Of a DNA stretch of 64,000 nucleotides, positions 18,395-27,332 are shown in pieces (the stretch's first letter is position 1; every line of letters starts with the position of its first letter). The stretch covers positions 1,860,001 to 1,924,000 of the forward strand of contig NZ_CP011114.1 in the NCBI RefSeq assembly GCF_000993825.1, given 5' to 3'. The stretch comes from Paenibacillus durus ATCC 35681. Lineage in GTDB: Bacteria; Bacillota; Bacilli; Paenibacillales; Paenibacillaceae. A program made the position numbers and the translations under genes. The notes beneath the pieces are model-generated. The model saw only the letters and a list, made by a program, of their open reading frames with translations, made no database searches and was not told where the DNA came from.

Positions 18395-19855
18395 ATGAAA
18401 TGGTTCTATAATTTAAAGACCGCTGTGAAGCTACTGCTGGCTTTTTCCGTTCTTGGCATTATGGTATTGATCACAGGTCTAGCCGGGATAAAGCAGCTAG
18501 GGGAAATGAACAACCGGCTCAATGACATGTATCAGAATCATTTCTTGGCAATTAAGCCGCTCATAGAAACAACAGATATTTTCAACCAATCGAGAAATGA
18601 AATACGAAAATTATATACGGGGAGCGCAAGCGAGCGTTCATTAACCATCAAAGCACTTAGAGACGACATGACCGCTGCCGGCAAAAAGCTTGAGGAATTC
18701 AAGAATACAGAGCTTTCAGCGGAATCCCAGGAACAATTGCGCGTCTTGGAAACGGCTCTGGACAGCTACAAACAGACTGTTGATGAGATCATTCAAATGG
18801 CCGCCGCTAACCCAAACAACCAGCTGCTTCAACTGCTTAACGATGTTAATGGAGTGTATTCTCAAGGAAGAGATGATACCGTAGCCGTACTCGATAAGCT
18901 GATTGATATAAACGCAAGCGAAGCACAGCGGGCCGAACAGGCAGGGAAAGAGGCGTTTGCCTCAGGCCGAGAGCTTGTTTATTGGATTATTGCAGCGGTG
19001 GTGGCTGTCACAATCGTTATGGGTATTTTTCTGTCCAGCATAATATCAAGACCTCTTCGAAAAATAGGCGGCGCTGTCAAGCAAGCTGCTGAGGGAGACC
19101 TGGAGATCGTATCGGGCATTAGCACAAAGGACGAGATTGGTGTGCTGGCAAACGCCGTGGATGTAATGATCCTGAACCTGCGAAAAGTAGTGGACAGTGT
19201 TCTTCATAGCGCCGAAAGCTTGGTAACCACTTCACAGCAAATCTCCGCCGCGAGTGGGGAAATTGCCGGAAGCGATAGCAATCAGGCCGAGCTTTCCGGA
19301 CAAAGCGTAAGCATAACCGATAAGGGCAAGGAAGTAGTCAATTCCTCGATAAACAGCATGAATGATGTTTGCGGCCATATGGCGGAGCTTGAAAAAGACT
19401 CGCTTGTGATCGGCGGCATTGTTGAAGTGATCGAGGATATCGCCGACCGGTCGAACCTGCTTGCCTTAAGTGCGGCTATCGAAGCCGCCCGCGCCGGAGA
19501 ACAGGGACGAGGCTTTGCTGTGGTTGCCGATGAGGTTCGGAAGCTGGCGGAAAGCAGCAGTTCGGCTGTGAAAGAGATTACCGGCATGATCAAGGGCATT
19601 CAGGAGAATATACATCTAGCAGTAATTACCGTACAGCAAAGCGTGACATATGCCCATAAGACCGCCGAGTCTTTTGGAGAGATTCAAAAAATGGTCAGTG
19701 CATCGGAAGCGAAGGCAACGAAAGAAACGGCAGCGGCTAGTGAAAAAATGACGGCGACCGCTCAAGCTTTAGCTCAAATGGCGGATGAATTGCAGAAATC
19801 GGTCAGTATTTTCAAGATTGACCGGAATGAAGGGACCGGGAGGGAATCGGAGTAA
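18395..19855 (+). CDS. Methyl-accepting chemotaxis protein with shortened signalling hairpin
   Basis: A 486-residue membrane chemoreceptor: membrane segments at about 12-32 and 192-216, a four-helix-bundle extracellular domain between them, HAMP at about 215-268, and the signalling tip [33 protein letters not shown] 18395 is chosen because GGGAGGA lies 7 bases upstream. Compared with common MCPs the signalling helices look shorter on both sides of the tip, consistent with a symmetric deletion. Adjacent cheW and cheA relics suggest a decaying cluster; the receptor may still feed the chromosomal chemotaxis system. Confidence 0.85.
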   Translation: MKWFYNLKTAVKLLLAFSVLGIMVLITGLAGIKQLGEMNNRLNDMYQNHFLAIKPLIETTDIFNQSRNEIRKLYTGSASERSLTIKALRDDMTAAGKKLEEFKNTELSAESQEQLRVLETALDSYKQTVDEIIQMAAANPNNQLLQLLNDVNGVYSQGRDDTVAVLDKLIDINASEAQRAEQAGKEAFASGRELVYWIIAAVVAVTIVMGIFLSSIISRPLRKIGGAVKQAAEGDLEIVSGISTKDEIGVLANAVDVMILNLRKVVDSVLHSAESLVTTSQQISAASGEIAGSDSNQAELSGQSVSITDKGKEVVNSSINSMNDVCGHMAELEKDSLVIGGIVEVIEDIADRSNLLALSAAIEAARAGEQGRGFAVVADEVRKLAESSSSAVKEITGMIKGIQENIHLAVITVQQSVTYAHKTAESFGEIQKMVSASEAKATKETAAASEKMTATAQALAQMADELQKSVSIFKIDRNEGTGRESE

Positions 19856-19937
19856 AGATAATGGACGGGATGGGAGGCGTATCGCCTCCCGGCTGCTTCC
19901 CGCTTGTCAAAAAACGGAATTTAATTTATCATCAGAT

Positions 19938-19954
19938 TAGTACAATCGTTCTAT
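19938..19954. promoter_or_regulatory. TetR operator, copy upstream of the TetR gene
   Basis: TAGTACAATCGTTCTAT matches, with three mismatches, the reverse complement of the site at 20591-20607 before the glycosyltransferase gene. It lies 25 bases upstream of the TetR start. A shared operator for autoregulation and control of the next gene is likely. Confidence 0.6.
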
Positions 19955-19978
19955 ATTAAAGGAAAGTAGTGAGGAATA

Positions 19979-20566
19979 GTGTCCAAGAGAAGCTACGACA
20001 GCGAACGGGTCCGGCAGGATGTGCTGAAGGAAGCCGAAGGGCTATTCTCGCGAAAAGGGTATACCGCCACCTCGATCGCGGATATTTCCAAGGCAACTGG
20101 ACACAGCAAGGGTCATATTTATTATCACTTTAAGAGCAAAGAGGAGCTGTTCGTCGCTCTGGCGCAGCAGACGATGCGAAGGTGGGGGGAGCGATGGCTG
20201 GAGCTCGCAGCAACTTGTTCCTCGCCTTCGGATAAGCTGTACGCCATTGCCGATTTCGTGATGAACAACTATAAGCAGGATCTGCTGAAAGCGGGCCAGG
20301 AGCTGGCGGCGCTTCCCGATGTGCAGATGTCCACCTTGCAGGCGCTGTATGGTTTGGCGAGCACGCCGATAGGGGCTTACCACGAAATCATTAGCGAAGG
20401 AATGGCAAGCGGCGACTTCAGGCAAGGGGACGCGGAGCGGCTCAGCCTGCTGTTCAGCGGATGGCTCGGCGGGCTTAACGCGTTCGTGCACACGCTGGAC
20501 AAGGAGACGCTGCAAGATTTGTACCGGGAGACGGTGTCCTTGTTTCTACGGGCGATTTCCGAGTAG
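19979..20566 (+). CDS. TetR/AcrR family transcriptional regulator
   Basis: A 195-residue TetR-type repressor. The N-terminal DNA-binding domain reads EAEGLFSRKGYTATSIADISKATGHSKGHIYYHFKSKEELF (about residues 16-55; the helix-turn-helix is TSIADISKATGHSKGHIYYHF). The rest is the ligand-binding helical domain. Start is a GTG at 19979; the weak GAGGAA box is close, so the start is less certain. The matching operator copies upstream of this gene and of the next gene suggest it controls the glycosyltransferase. Confidence 0.9.
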   Translation: MSKRSYDSERVRQDVLKEAEGLFSRKGYTATSIADISKATGHSKGHIYYHFKSKEELFVALAQQTMRRWGERWLELAATCSSPSDKLYAIADFVMNNYKQDLLKAGQELAALPDVQMSTLQALYGLASTPIGAYHEIISEGMASGDFRQGDAERLSLLFSGWLGGLNAFVHTLDKETLQDLYRETVSLFLRAISE

Positions 20567-20590
20567 GAAACCCGTATTTTTTTCAGAAGA

Positions 20591-20607
20591 TTAGAACGAT
20601 CGTACAA
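20591..20607. promoter_or_regulatory. TetR operator, copy upstream of the glycosyltransferase gene
   Basis: TTAGAACGATCGTACAA is a near-palindrome centred on CGATCG. It is the inverted counterpart of the site before the TetR gene and lies 24 bases before the glycosyltransferase start. Confidence 0.6.
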
Positions 20608-20630
20608 TTTGAGAAAAAGGGTGATGCCGC

Positions 20631-21764
20631 ATGGAATGGTTGTATTGGCTGCTTTCGGGTGTAAACGCGCTGATGTGGGGAGGCGTGGCGTTATTGTATA
20701 CGGCCAAGGCGGGACAGATCGGCCAACTGTACAAGACGGAAGTGATGCCCCTGGAAGAACCGCCGCTGATCTCGGTGATCATTGCCGCCAGAAATGAGCA
20801 TAAAGCCTTGGAACGCTGCATACGCTCGCTTGCCGGTCAGACCTATTCAAACCTTGAAATTATCGCTGTTGACGACCGTTCTACGGACAGCACCCGGGCG
20901 ATTATCGAAGAGATGGCTGCCAAGTACCTAAGTGTATCCGGAGTATATATAGAGGAGTTGCCGGAGGGCTGGATGGGAAAAAGCCATGCTTTGTACGAGG
21001 GAGTGAAGCGGGCGAACGGAGAGTGGCTGCTTTTTACGGATGGGGATACCCTATTTCAACCGGAATGTGTATCCAAGGCGGAGGCCTACTGCCGGAAGGG
21101 GCGGCTTGATCATTTAACGCTTATTCCCGATTTCCACGGCAGTCATTTGTTCTCGAAATGGTACGGCGCATTTATCTTTCTCAGCGCGTCGTCCTTCGGG
21201 ATGCTCTGGAAGGTGAAGAATCCGAAAGCACCGCAATCGCTCGGTGTTGGAGCTTTTAATCTGGTCAAGCGCAGCGCCTATGAAAGAATCGGCACGCACG
21301 CGGCTTTCTCTTATAACACAACAGACGACGCCACGCTCGGCAAAAGAATCAAACAGGCGGGCTGCCGCCAGGATGCCGTATACGGTACCCGAATGATTGC
21401 CGTCTGGAACTGGTATGAGAGTCTGGGACAATTAATCGGAAGTGTGGAAAAGTCGGTGTTCAGCTTTCGAAACGCGCTGACCATAACCTTTTCCTGTCTG
21501 CTGACAATGCTGTATCCTTGGGCAGGTCTCTTTATCGGTCCGATGGCTCCGAGAATACTCTGCGCGGTGAGCCTGCTGTCGGTATTCTGGCTGTACTATG
21601 TTTACGCGCGCCATGCCGGCGGCGGCCGATGGTACGGCATTGCCCACCCGCTAGTCGGGCTTTGCCTTATATTTGGCGGGCTCCGGGGCGCTGTCCGGGC
21701 TTCCCGAAGAGGCGGCATGACCTGGCGCGGTACCACTTATGATCTGAAAAATTTGAAGTCCTGA
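20631..21764 (+). CDS. Membrane-associated family 2 glycosyltransferase
   Basis: A 377-residue GT2 enzyme resembling carotenoid/hopanoid-type glycosyltransferases (CrtQ/HpnB-like). One N-terminal membrane segment (about 2-24) is followed by the catalytic domain (SVIIAARNEHKALERCIRSL, VDDRSTDST, and the metal-binding FTDGDT at about 139-144), a QxxRW-like region is not clear, and three hydrophobic segments close the protein. It would add a sugar to a lipid acceptor at the inner face of the membrane. Start ATG with AAAAAGGGTG upstream. The TetR gene and its operator precede it. Family sure, substrate unknown. Confidence 0.85.
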   Translation: MEWLYWLLSGVNALMWGGVALLYTAKAGQIGQLYKTEVMPLEEPPLISVIIAARNEHKALERCIRSLAGQTYSNLEIIAVDDRSTDSTRAIIEEMAAKYLSVSGVYIEELPEGWMGKSHALYEGVKRANGEWLLFTDGDTLFQPECVSKAEAYCRKGRLDHLTLIPDFHGSHLFSKWYGAFIFLSASSFGMLWKVKNPKAPQSLGVGAFNLVKRSAYERIGTHAAFSYNTTDDATLGKRIKQAGCRQDAVYGTRMIAVWNWYESLGQLIGSVEKSVFSFRNALTITFSCLLTMLYPWAGLFIGPMAPRILCAVSLLSVFWLYYVYARHAGGGRWYGIAHPLVGLCLIFGGLRGAVRASRRGGMTWRGTTYDLKNLKS

Positions 21765-21774
21765 AGGGGGCAAT

Positions 21775-21808
21775 AAGGGGTATCCCATTCTAAGCGGGTG
21801 CCCTTTTT
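21775..21808 (+). terminator. Rho-independent terminator
   Basis: AAGGGGTATCCC pairs with GGGTGCCCTT (one bulge), and a T run follows. It ends the tetR-glycosyltransferase unit. Confidence 0.65.
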
Positions 21809-21957
21809 CGGTAGAACCAAGAAATTCAACCAATCGTTCCGCTTACAAAGTGATAAGTATGACATTGATCACGCCATTTTTGTGAAATTTTTTAGAAAAT
21901 TTAATGAAACATGAAAAGTCATCATAGAGGAGGCATAACAAGCTAAAGGAGGCCAAA

Positions 21958-23160
21958 ATGGGCGCAATCAGAACGTATTTGAAGCTTGGCGAGTTGTTGG
22001 AACGTTATCCGGATAAAGAGGGTGTGCTCAAGGAGTTTTTTGATGCGGGCTCGTCAGAGGAGCTGCTTCGCCGTTACGGAGCGGACGCTTACCTGAACCG
22101 GATGCTGAAGAGCGAAGCGAAACCGGCGGACACCCTGCTGTCGCTGCTTAATGAGGGAGAGGAACATCAGCCGCTGCCCGCAGCGGGAGACCTGGACTTT
22201 CTGGGAATGACCATCTGTTTGATGCGCCAGCGGTTTCAGGCTTGCTTCGATGATTGGATGACGGATTACCGGGAAGAGACAGGCGGAATCTTCAATTGTT
22301 ACCTGCCCCGAAATTGCGGCAGCGGCAACCCGTACCGGAATGTCTGGCTGGCTGAGAACGTCCGTGACTTCCCGGGCATTGTGAGCGGCTGCGGGTTTAG
22401 CGATTTTTTCCGTACCGAGTTCCGGGACAATCTGCTTACGAAAAATGTGTTTCAATCTGTCGACATGCCGATCAATGCTTCGCTTTCCCAGGAACTGCTT
22501 GATCCCTTTGGCGCTTATACGCTGTATGGAATCTATCCCTATGTGATGATGATCGACGAGACCCGAATCGGTTCGCTGCCGCGTCCGAGGGAATGGGCTG
22601 ATTTGATGAATCCCGTCTACGAAAATAATGTCATTGTCATCGGTTCCACCGAAAAAGTATCGGAGCTGCTGCTGATGTACACGCATAAAGAGCATGGCGA
22701 CGAAGGAATACGCCGGCTCGGCGTGACAATCAAGGACGGCTGGCACGGTTCCAAAATGGCTAAACACGCAGGCAGCGGTCTAACGGAAGGCGCGGCGATT
22801 TATGTGCTGCCTTATGCTTTTGCCCGGTATAGTCCGAGACCGGATAAAGTATCCGTCGTGTGGCCGGAGGACGGAGCGATCGCGAATCCGCTGTTCATGC
22901 TGGTCCGTAAGGATCGGTACCGCGATCTGGAGCCGATTGCGCGCTATATGACCGGTCCGCAGCTTGGCCGCGAGGTGGCCGCCTGCTCCTTCCCGGCGCT
23001 TAATGCCGAGGTGGACAACGGACTGCCGGCGCATGCCAAGATGAAATGGCTGGGCTGGGAATACCTGCGTTCCATCGATCTTCAGCAGCTGAAAGGCCAT
23101 ACCCAATCGCTGTTTCAGCAGAATTGGAAGAGAAACTCCCATGTGGAGGTTTCCAAATAA
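21958..23160 (+). CDS. Cytoplasmic periplasmic-binding-protein-like protein with N-terminal DUF1858-like segment
   Basis: A 400-residue protein without signal peptide. Residues about 1-60 (LGELLERYPDKEGVLKEFF) resemble the helical DUF1858 domain, and residues about 75-400 have the look of a type-2 ABC substrate-binding protein of the iron/sulfate class (YPYVMMIDETRIGSLPRPREWADLMNP, ALNAEVDNGLPAHAKMKWLGWEYLRS). Lack of an export signal means it is not a normal transporter subunit; it may sense or carry an anion or metal in the cytoplasm. Start ATG has AAAGGAGG. It is followed by an acetyltransferase gene after 11 bases. Function not known. Confidence 0.65.
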   Translation: MGAIRTYLKLGELLERYPDKEGVLKEFFDAGSSEELLRRYGADAYLNRMLKSEAKPADTLLSLLNEGEEHQPLPAAGDLDFLGMTICLMRQRFQACFDDWMTDYREETGGIFNCYLPRNCGSGNPYRNVWLAENVRDFPGIVSGCGFSDFFRTEFRDNLLTKNVFQSVDMPINASLSQELLDPFGAYTLYGIYPYVMMIDETRIGSLPRPREWADLMNPVYENNVIVIGSTEKVSELLLMYTHKEHGDEGIRRLGVTIKDGWHGSKMAKHAGSGLTEGAAIYVLPYAFARYSPRPDKVSVVWPEDGAIANPLFMLVRKDRYRDLEPIARYMTGPQLGREVAACSFPALNAEVDNGLPAHAKMKWLGWEYLRSIDLQQLKGHTQSLFQQNWKRNSHVEVSK

Positions 23161-23171
23161 GGAGAAATGAA

Positions 23172-23726
23172 ATGCAGATTAACCCACAGGAGTTCAGCGT
23201 AAATGGGCTAGGCTATACGATTAGATCCGCAGTTGCCTATGACGCGCCAGCTTTATCTGAAATCAGAGTGCGGATTGACGGAGAGACTGAAAATTTGGAC
23301 AGAGAGCCGGGGGAGGCGTTCATAGATACACCCGGTTTTGAACAGATGATTAGAACGGATACGGAAAGTAGGAGAAACCTGTTCTTAGTTGCAGCAGTTG
23401 ATGACAGGATCGTCGGATTTTCAAGATGCGAAGGAAATCCATTGAAACGGTTCTCCCATAAAGTGGAATTTGGAATATGCGTATTAAAAGATTATTGGGG
23501 ATATGGCATTGGGAAAAATCTGTTGCAAGAATCTATCTCTTGGGCAGATTCAAACGGTATTAAAAAAATAGCTTTAAATGGTGTGCTGGAAACAAATCAT
23601 AAAGCCATAGAGCTATATAAAAAGCTTGGATTTGAAATAGAAGGGGTTTTAAAAAAGGACAAAGTCCTTGCTGACGGCACGTACTATAACACCATTGTTA
23701 TGGGAAGATTTAATGATCAACTTTAG
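23172..23726 (+). CDS. GNAT family N-acetyltransferase
   Basis: A 184-residue acetyltransferase. The acetyl-CoA-binding motif A is VLKDYWGYGIGKNLLQESISWA (given in part, about residues 107-128), with the late strand ETNHKAIELYKKLGFEIEG typical of the RimI-like group. ATG 23172 has GGAGAAATG just upstream. An earlier in-frame GTG would place 42 residues inside the preceding gene and is not favoured. The 3' half is more AT-rich than its neighbours. The acetyl acceptor is unknown. Confidence 0.85.
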   Translation: MQINPQEFSVNGLGYTIRSAVAYDAPALSEIRVRIDGETENLDREPGEAFIDTPGFEQMIRTDTESRRNLFLVAAVDDRIVGFSRCEGNPLKRFSHKVEFGICVLKDYWGYGIGKNLLQESISWADSNGIKKIALNGVLETNHKAIELYKKLGFEIEGVLKKDKVLADGTYYNTIVMGRFNDQL

Positions 23727-23795
23727 ACCCAAACCGTTCGCAATGGCTTCAACATCGGAACTTTGGGATGGACGAAGAGAATAGCCTCGTCAGTC

Positions 23796-24215
23796 TCAAG
23801 GTTCCAGCCTCATATAAACGCTTCTCTCTCTAAATCCGAGCGACTTCCAAAATGCATAGGCTCGTTCATTCCAGAACATCACCTCGATATCCAGCTTGTC
23901 CGTTTCAAGACACTCCCTAAGCTTACGGAAAGCAACCAGGCCGTAGCCCTGTCTTCTGCTATTCCGGCAAATAAAAAAATGCCTTACATACAGCGGGCTG
24001 CGGCCATGATCGACAAGCGCGTAACCTTTGACCTCTCCGGCTGCCGAAAACAGGTATGCTCTATATTCTCCCCCCAAAAAGTTCTTCATCCGTTCCTTCA
24101 ATTGTTCCGTATCCATTGTATTATCATGCTGTTCGTCTTCGATCAACTGCCGGTTCAGTTCTACCAACAGCTCCAAATCGGTCTCTCCACAGGTCTTAAT
24201 GACCAAGTTATTCAT
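23796..24215 (-). CDS. GNAT family N-acetyltransferase
   Basis: A 139-residue GNAT protein. RHFFICRNSRRQGYGLVAFRKL (about 77-98) contains the acetyl-CoA loop RRQGYG, and NERAYAFWKSLGF near the C-terminus is the typical last helix-strand. Start ATG has a GGGAGGAAAC box on the minus strand. It lies 108 bases downstream of an MCP gene on the same strand; a perfect 10-bp hairpin lies between them. Acceptor unknown. Confidence 0.85.
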   Translation of the reverse strand: MNNLVIKTCGETDLELLVELNRQLIEDEQHDNTMDTEQLKERMKNFLGGEYRAYLFSAAGEVKGYALVDHGRSPLYVRHFFICRNSRRQGYGLVAFRKLRECLETDKLDIEVMFWNERAYAFWKSLGFRERSVYMRLEP

Positions 24216-24256
24216 GTATGTTTCCTCCCAAAGCAGAATCCTGCATATTGATATGA

Positions 24257-24280
24257 CCGCGTTAGAGAAATCTAACGCGG
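24257..24280. other. Perfect 10-bp hairpin between MCP and acetyltransferase genes
   Basis: CCGCGTTAGA-GAAA-TCTAACGCGG is a perfect stem closed by a GAAA tetraloop. No T run follows on either strand. It may act as a weak terminator or processing hairpin for the MCP message. Confidence 0.5.
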
Positions 24281-24323
24281 CGCAGCCTATTTCGCTTGTA
24301 ATCTTTAACCGAGGGGGGCGTCA

Positions 24324-26009
24324 TCAGATTTTAAAGCGGGAGATCAGCGACTGGAGGTTTCCTGCCATGGTGCTTAGCGATTCGGCTGCGGAATGCATTT
24401 CTTCGCCGGAAGCCAACTGCTCCTCGGTTGCTGCGGCAATTTCTTGCGTGCCCGCTGAAATGTCGCTTGTTCCTATTCCTACGGATTCCATCGTTTGCGA
24501 TACGACAGTGAACTGGCTGTGCACAAGCTGCGCCGAGCCGGAGATTTCCGACGTTTTACCGGAGACCTCGCTTATAGAACGCAAGATCTCTTGGAACTGA
24601 TCCAAGCTAAGGCTCGTGATTTCGTTCCCTTCGGCGGTTCTGGCTTTGACGTCCGTCATGCTGCTGAGCGCCAGATTGGCGTTCTCGCGAATGTTTGCGA
24701 TGAGTGTACTGATTTCTTTGGCCGACTCGGCGGAATAGCCCGCCAGCTTTTTCACTTCCCCGGCCACTACGTTAAATCCGCGGCCCGCTTCGCCCGCTCT
24801 TGCCGCTTCGATTGAAGCGTTGAGCGCAAGCAGGTGGGTGTGCTCGGAAATTTCGTTGATCAGCGAGGTAATCTCCGCGATCTTCACCGTTTGCCCGGAG
24901 AGCAGGGTTAATCTCGAATCCGCCTCGTCAACCGCCCGCTTGATATCGTTCATTTTTTCTCCCATTCGGGCAATCGTCTGCTCGCCGGCACCGGCCCGCT
25001 CACGCATGCTGAGCGAAGCGGCGGCCATGCCGGAGGAGTAATGAGAGATGGATTCGATCCTTGCCAGCGATTCGCGGGTCTCTTTTGCATTAACTTCAGT
25101 AAGTCTATTTTGCTCGGAAGCTCTGTCGGCAATGGTCTGCATGGACCCGGCAATAAGCTGTGATGTGGAGCTGGACTGCTCGACGCTTGCGAAGAATTGC
25201 TGCGATACGGCAGAAAGATGGTTGGTGGCTTCGCCGACTTTACCGATGATATCCCTTAAGGATGTGACAAAAGCATTGAAACTTCCCGCCAGCATGCCAA
25301 ATTCATCATTTTGAGCAATATGTATTGTTCTTGTAAGGTCGGCTTCCCCGGCCGCGATTTCATTCATCTGCTCATTAAGCAGTCTTAAAGGCTTCAAAAT
25401 AATTCGCAGAAGCAGGATGGAGGCGGCCGTTCCGAGAATTACACTTAAAATAGCGACTGTCAGTAAAATCGTTTGAGAGCGGGCTGAGTTTTCTTTAATA
25501 TGATTCTCAACCGGAGCAGCCTCCTCCGCAAGCAGCTTAACCACTTTTTCAACGGCCGGATTTACATTTTGCTTCCGCAGGCTTCGCTCTTGCTCGAAAT
25601 GTATATTTTCGGCCTGCTGCACAGAGCCGCTCCCGCGCAGGCGAACCATTCCGCCGTTCAATTGGAACAGCTTCGTCAAAGCGCTTTCGATCTCTTGCAT
25701 CGCTGAGCCATACTTGCTCTTAAGAACCGGGGCCATGGGTTGCAGCAGTTTGTTAATATTGTCGATCTTCGTTTGCATTTCCCCTGTGAATTCCGTCTGG
25801 CCGGTAAGTAGGTATCCTCGCTCGTCATTTGCCAGCCCGGCCAGCAGATATTGAACCTGCTTCATGTCCCGCTGCAGTTCATTCAGTTCGCGCAGCTCCT
25901 GCGCTTCTTCCGCTATTCCACGGATTGATGTTACAGCCAAAATACTGCTGCCGGCAAGCGCTGCAATCAGCAGCGACACCAGCACGATTAATTTACTTCT
26001 GACTTTCAT
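24324..26009 (-). CDS. Methyl-accepting chemotaxis protein with CHASE3-type sensor
   Basis: A 561-residue chemoreceptor with membrane segments at about 6-28 and 183-206 around a helical CHASE3-like extracellular domain ([16 protein letters not shown] is the hallmark at about 60-75). HAMP follows at about 205-258 and a full-length signalling domain with tip [29 protein letters not shown]. The second of two close ATGs is chosen: GGAGGA abuts the first but stands 6-7 bases from the second. It is a single-gene unit. The ligand is unknown. Confidence 0.9.
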   Translation of the reverse strand: MKVRSKLIVLVSLLIAALAGSSILAVTSIRGIAEEAQELRELNELQRDMKQVQYLLAGLANDERGYLLTGQTEFTGEMQTKIDNINKLLQPMAPVLKSKYGSAMQEIESALTKLFQLNGGMVRLRGSGSVQQAENIHFEQERSLRKQNVNPAVEKVVKLLAEEAAPVENHIKENSARSQTILLTVAILSVILGTAASILLLRIILKPLRLLNEQMNEIAAGEADLTRTIHIAQNDEFGMLAGSFNAFVTSLRDIIGKVGEATNHLSAVSQQFFASVEQSSSTSQLIAGSMQTIADRASEQNRLTEVNAKETRESLARIESISHYSSGMAAASLSMRERAGAGEQTIARMGEKMNDIKRAVDEADSRLTLLSGQTVKIAEITSLINEISEHTHLLALNASIEAARAGEAGRGFNVVAGEVKKLAGYSAESAKEISTLIANIRENANLALSSMTDVKARTAEGNEITSLSLDQFQEILRSISEVSGKTSEISGSAQLVHSQFTVVSQTMESVGIGTSDISAGTQEIAAATEEQLASGEEMHSAAESLSTMAGNLQSLISRFKI

Positions 26010-26130
26010 TTCCATTCCTCCAGGACTTTATACTCTTATTTATATCGGGAGGTGTTACCTGCTTTGTTACACCACAGTGCCGAAAGATTAGTCAGAACTC
26101 CGCAGTGTACTGTCCCGCTTCAGGCGTACG

Positions 26131-26682
26131 CTACATCAGCTTCCAGTCTTCCTGTTCCTCGGTATACACGGCGACGAGCACAAGGGCGGTATCTTCCCCT
26201 ATATTTTGGACCTTGTGGGGAGTGCAGGCATTCCAGCTAAAAGAGTCGCCTTCCTCCAGCACCGCCGCATCCTCCCCCTGCTCGGCAAGAATCCTGCCCC
26301 GGATAACCAGATGCGTCTCCTCGCCTTCGTGGGCGCGGGGAGCTGCGCCGGTGGATGACCCGGGAGGGAACTCGACGAGCACCATCCGCATATTTTTCGT
26401 TCTGCTCAAATGGAATACTTTTAATTGCTCGGGTCCGCTGGTAGTTTGCGGGCGTTCCTGGCTCCGGACGATATGCATTTTTTCTTCTTTTCGGAGCAGC
26501 AGGTAGGCCAGCGGCACACCTAGTGCTTGGGCGATGCTTTCAAGTGTTGCGATGGACGGTGAGGTTTTATTCGTCTCAACTTGGCTCATGAATCCTTGCG
26601 ACAGCCCGGTCAGCTCGCATATTTGGGCGATTGTAATATTTTTGCGTTTACGTATGGAGCGGATCGTGGAACCGATATCCAC
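26131..26682 (-). CDS. XRE-cupin transcriptional regulator
   Basis: A 183-residue regulator: helix-turn-helix of the XRE class at residues 1-60 (TIAQICELTGLSQGFMSQVETNKTSPS) and a cupin-2 sensor domain at about 105-175 (PRAHEGEETHLVIRGR, DSFSWNACTPHKVQN). Regulators of this architecture control amino acid, polyamine or stress genes and sense a small ligand through the cupin. It is divergent from the DoxX/dioxygenase pair, which may be its target; the 219-base space between them holds a good promoter for that pair. Confidence 0.9.
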   Translation of the reverse strand: MDIGSTIRSIRKRKNITIAQICELTGLSQGFMSQVETNKTSPSIATLESIAQALGVPLAYLLLRKEEKMHIVRSQERPQTTSGPEQLKVFHLSRTKNMRMVLVEFPPGSSTGAAPRAHEGEETHLVIRGRILAEQGEDAAVLEEGDSFSWNACTPHKVQNIGEDTALVLVAVYTEEQEDWKLM

Positions 26683-26817
26683 AGGCAGTCACCTCGCTTG
26701 AAGTTATGTAGGGATTCCAATATTTTAGCATTTTCGGCGGCGGAAAGACCAATCCAATTGAATAGGTATTAAAAAATTGGTTAATAAATAACAATTAGTA
26801 AGAAACTATATTTATTA

Positions 26818-26846
26818 TTGACAAAACGCACTTTTTTGATTATGTT
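26818..26846 (+). promoter_or_regulatory. Sigma-A promoter for the doxX-dioxygenase pair
   Basis: TTGACA (26818-26823) and TATGTT (26841-26846) are separated by exactly 17 bases. The site lies 56 bases upstream of the doxX-like start, in an AT-rich region that also contains the XRE-cupin promoter on the other strand. Confidence 0.75.
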
Positions 26847-26901
26847 TATTTACACAAAATAAAAATTTATATTGCTTATATTTTAGGAGGAGAAATGAAT
26901 A

Positions 26902-27303
26902 ATGAAAAACACAGTAACGATTTTGATGAGAGTGGTACTCGGCGTCTTATTCCTGGCTCACGGGATCAGCAAAGTGCAAATGGGTCTCGGCAATGTCGCG
27001 GGATGGTTTGACAGTATCGGTCTTCCCGGATTTTTAGCTTATGTCGTAGCGGCAATTGAGCTCATTGGCGGGATTATGCTGATCTTAGGTCTGCTCACGC
27101 GCTACGTATCGGTGCTGCTGATTATTGTGCTTCTTGGCGCAGTCTTTACCGTAAAGCTGTCTGCCGGCCTGCTCGGCAATGGACAATCCGGGGGATATGA
27201 GCTTGATTTGACCTATATCTTGATCGCTCTGTACCTGGCTGTTGCGGGCTCATCCGGCTTGTCACTGGATCGCGTACTCTTTCGCAAAGGCGAACAAGGT
27301 TGA
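26902..27303 (+). CDS. DoxX family membrane protein
   Basis: A 133-residue protein with four hydrophobic segments and the family signature RVVLGVLFLAHGISKV at the N-terminus; IELIGGIMLILGLLTRY is the second helix pair. DoxX proteins often accompany ring-cleaving dioxygenases or quinone/thiol stress systems, as in Bacillus catDE. Start ATG has a TAGGAGGAG box. A dioxygenase gene follows after 29 bases. Confidence 0.9.
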   Translation: MKNTVTILMRVVLGVLFLAHGISKVQMGLGNVAGWFDSIGLPGFLAYVVAAIELIGGIMLILGLLTRYVSVLLIIVLLGAVFTVKLSAGLLGNGQSGGYELDLTYILIALYLAVAGSSGLSLDRVLFRKGEQG

Positions 27304-27332
27304 TGGATACCCCATAAGAGGAGTGAACCGAT

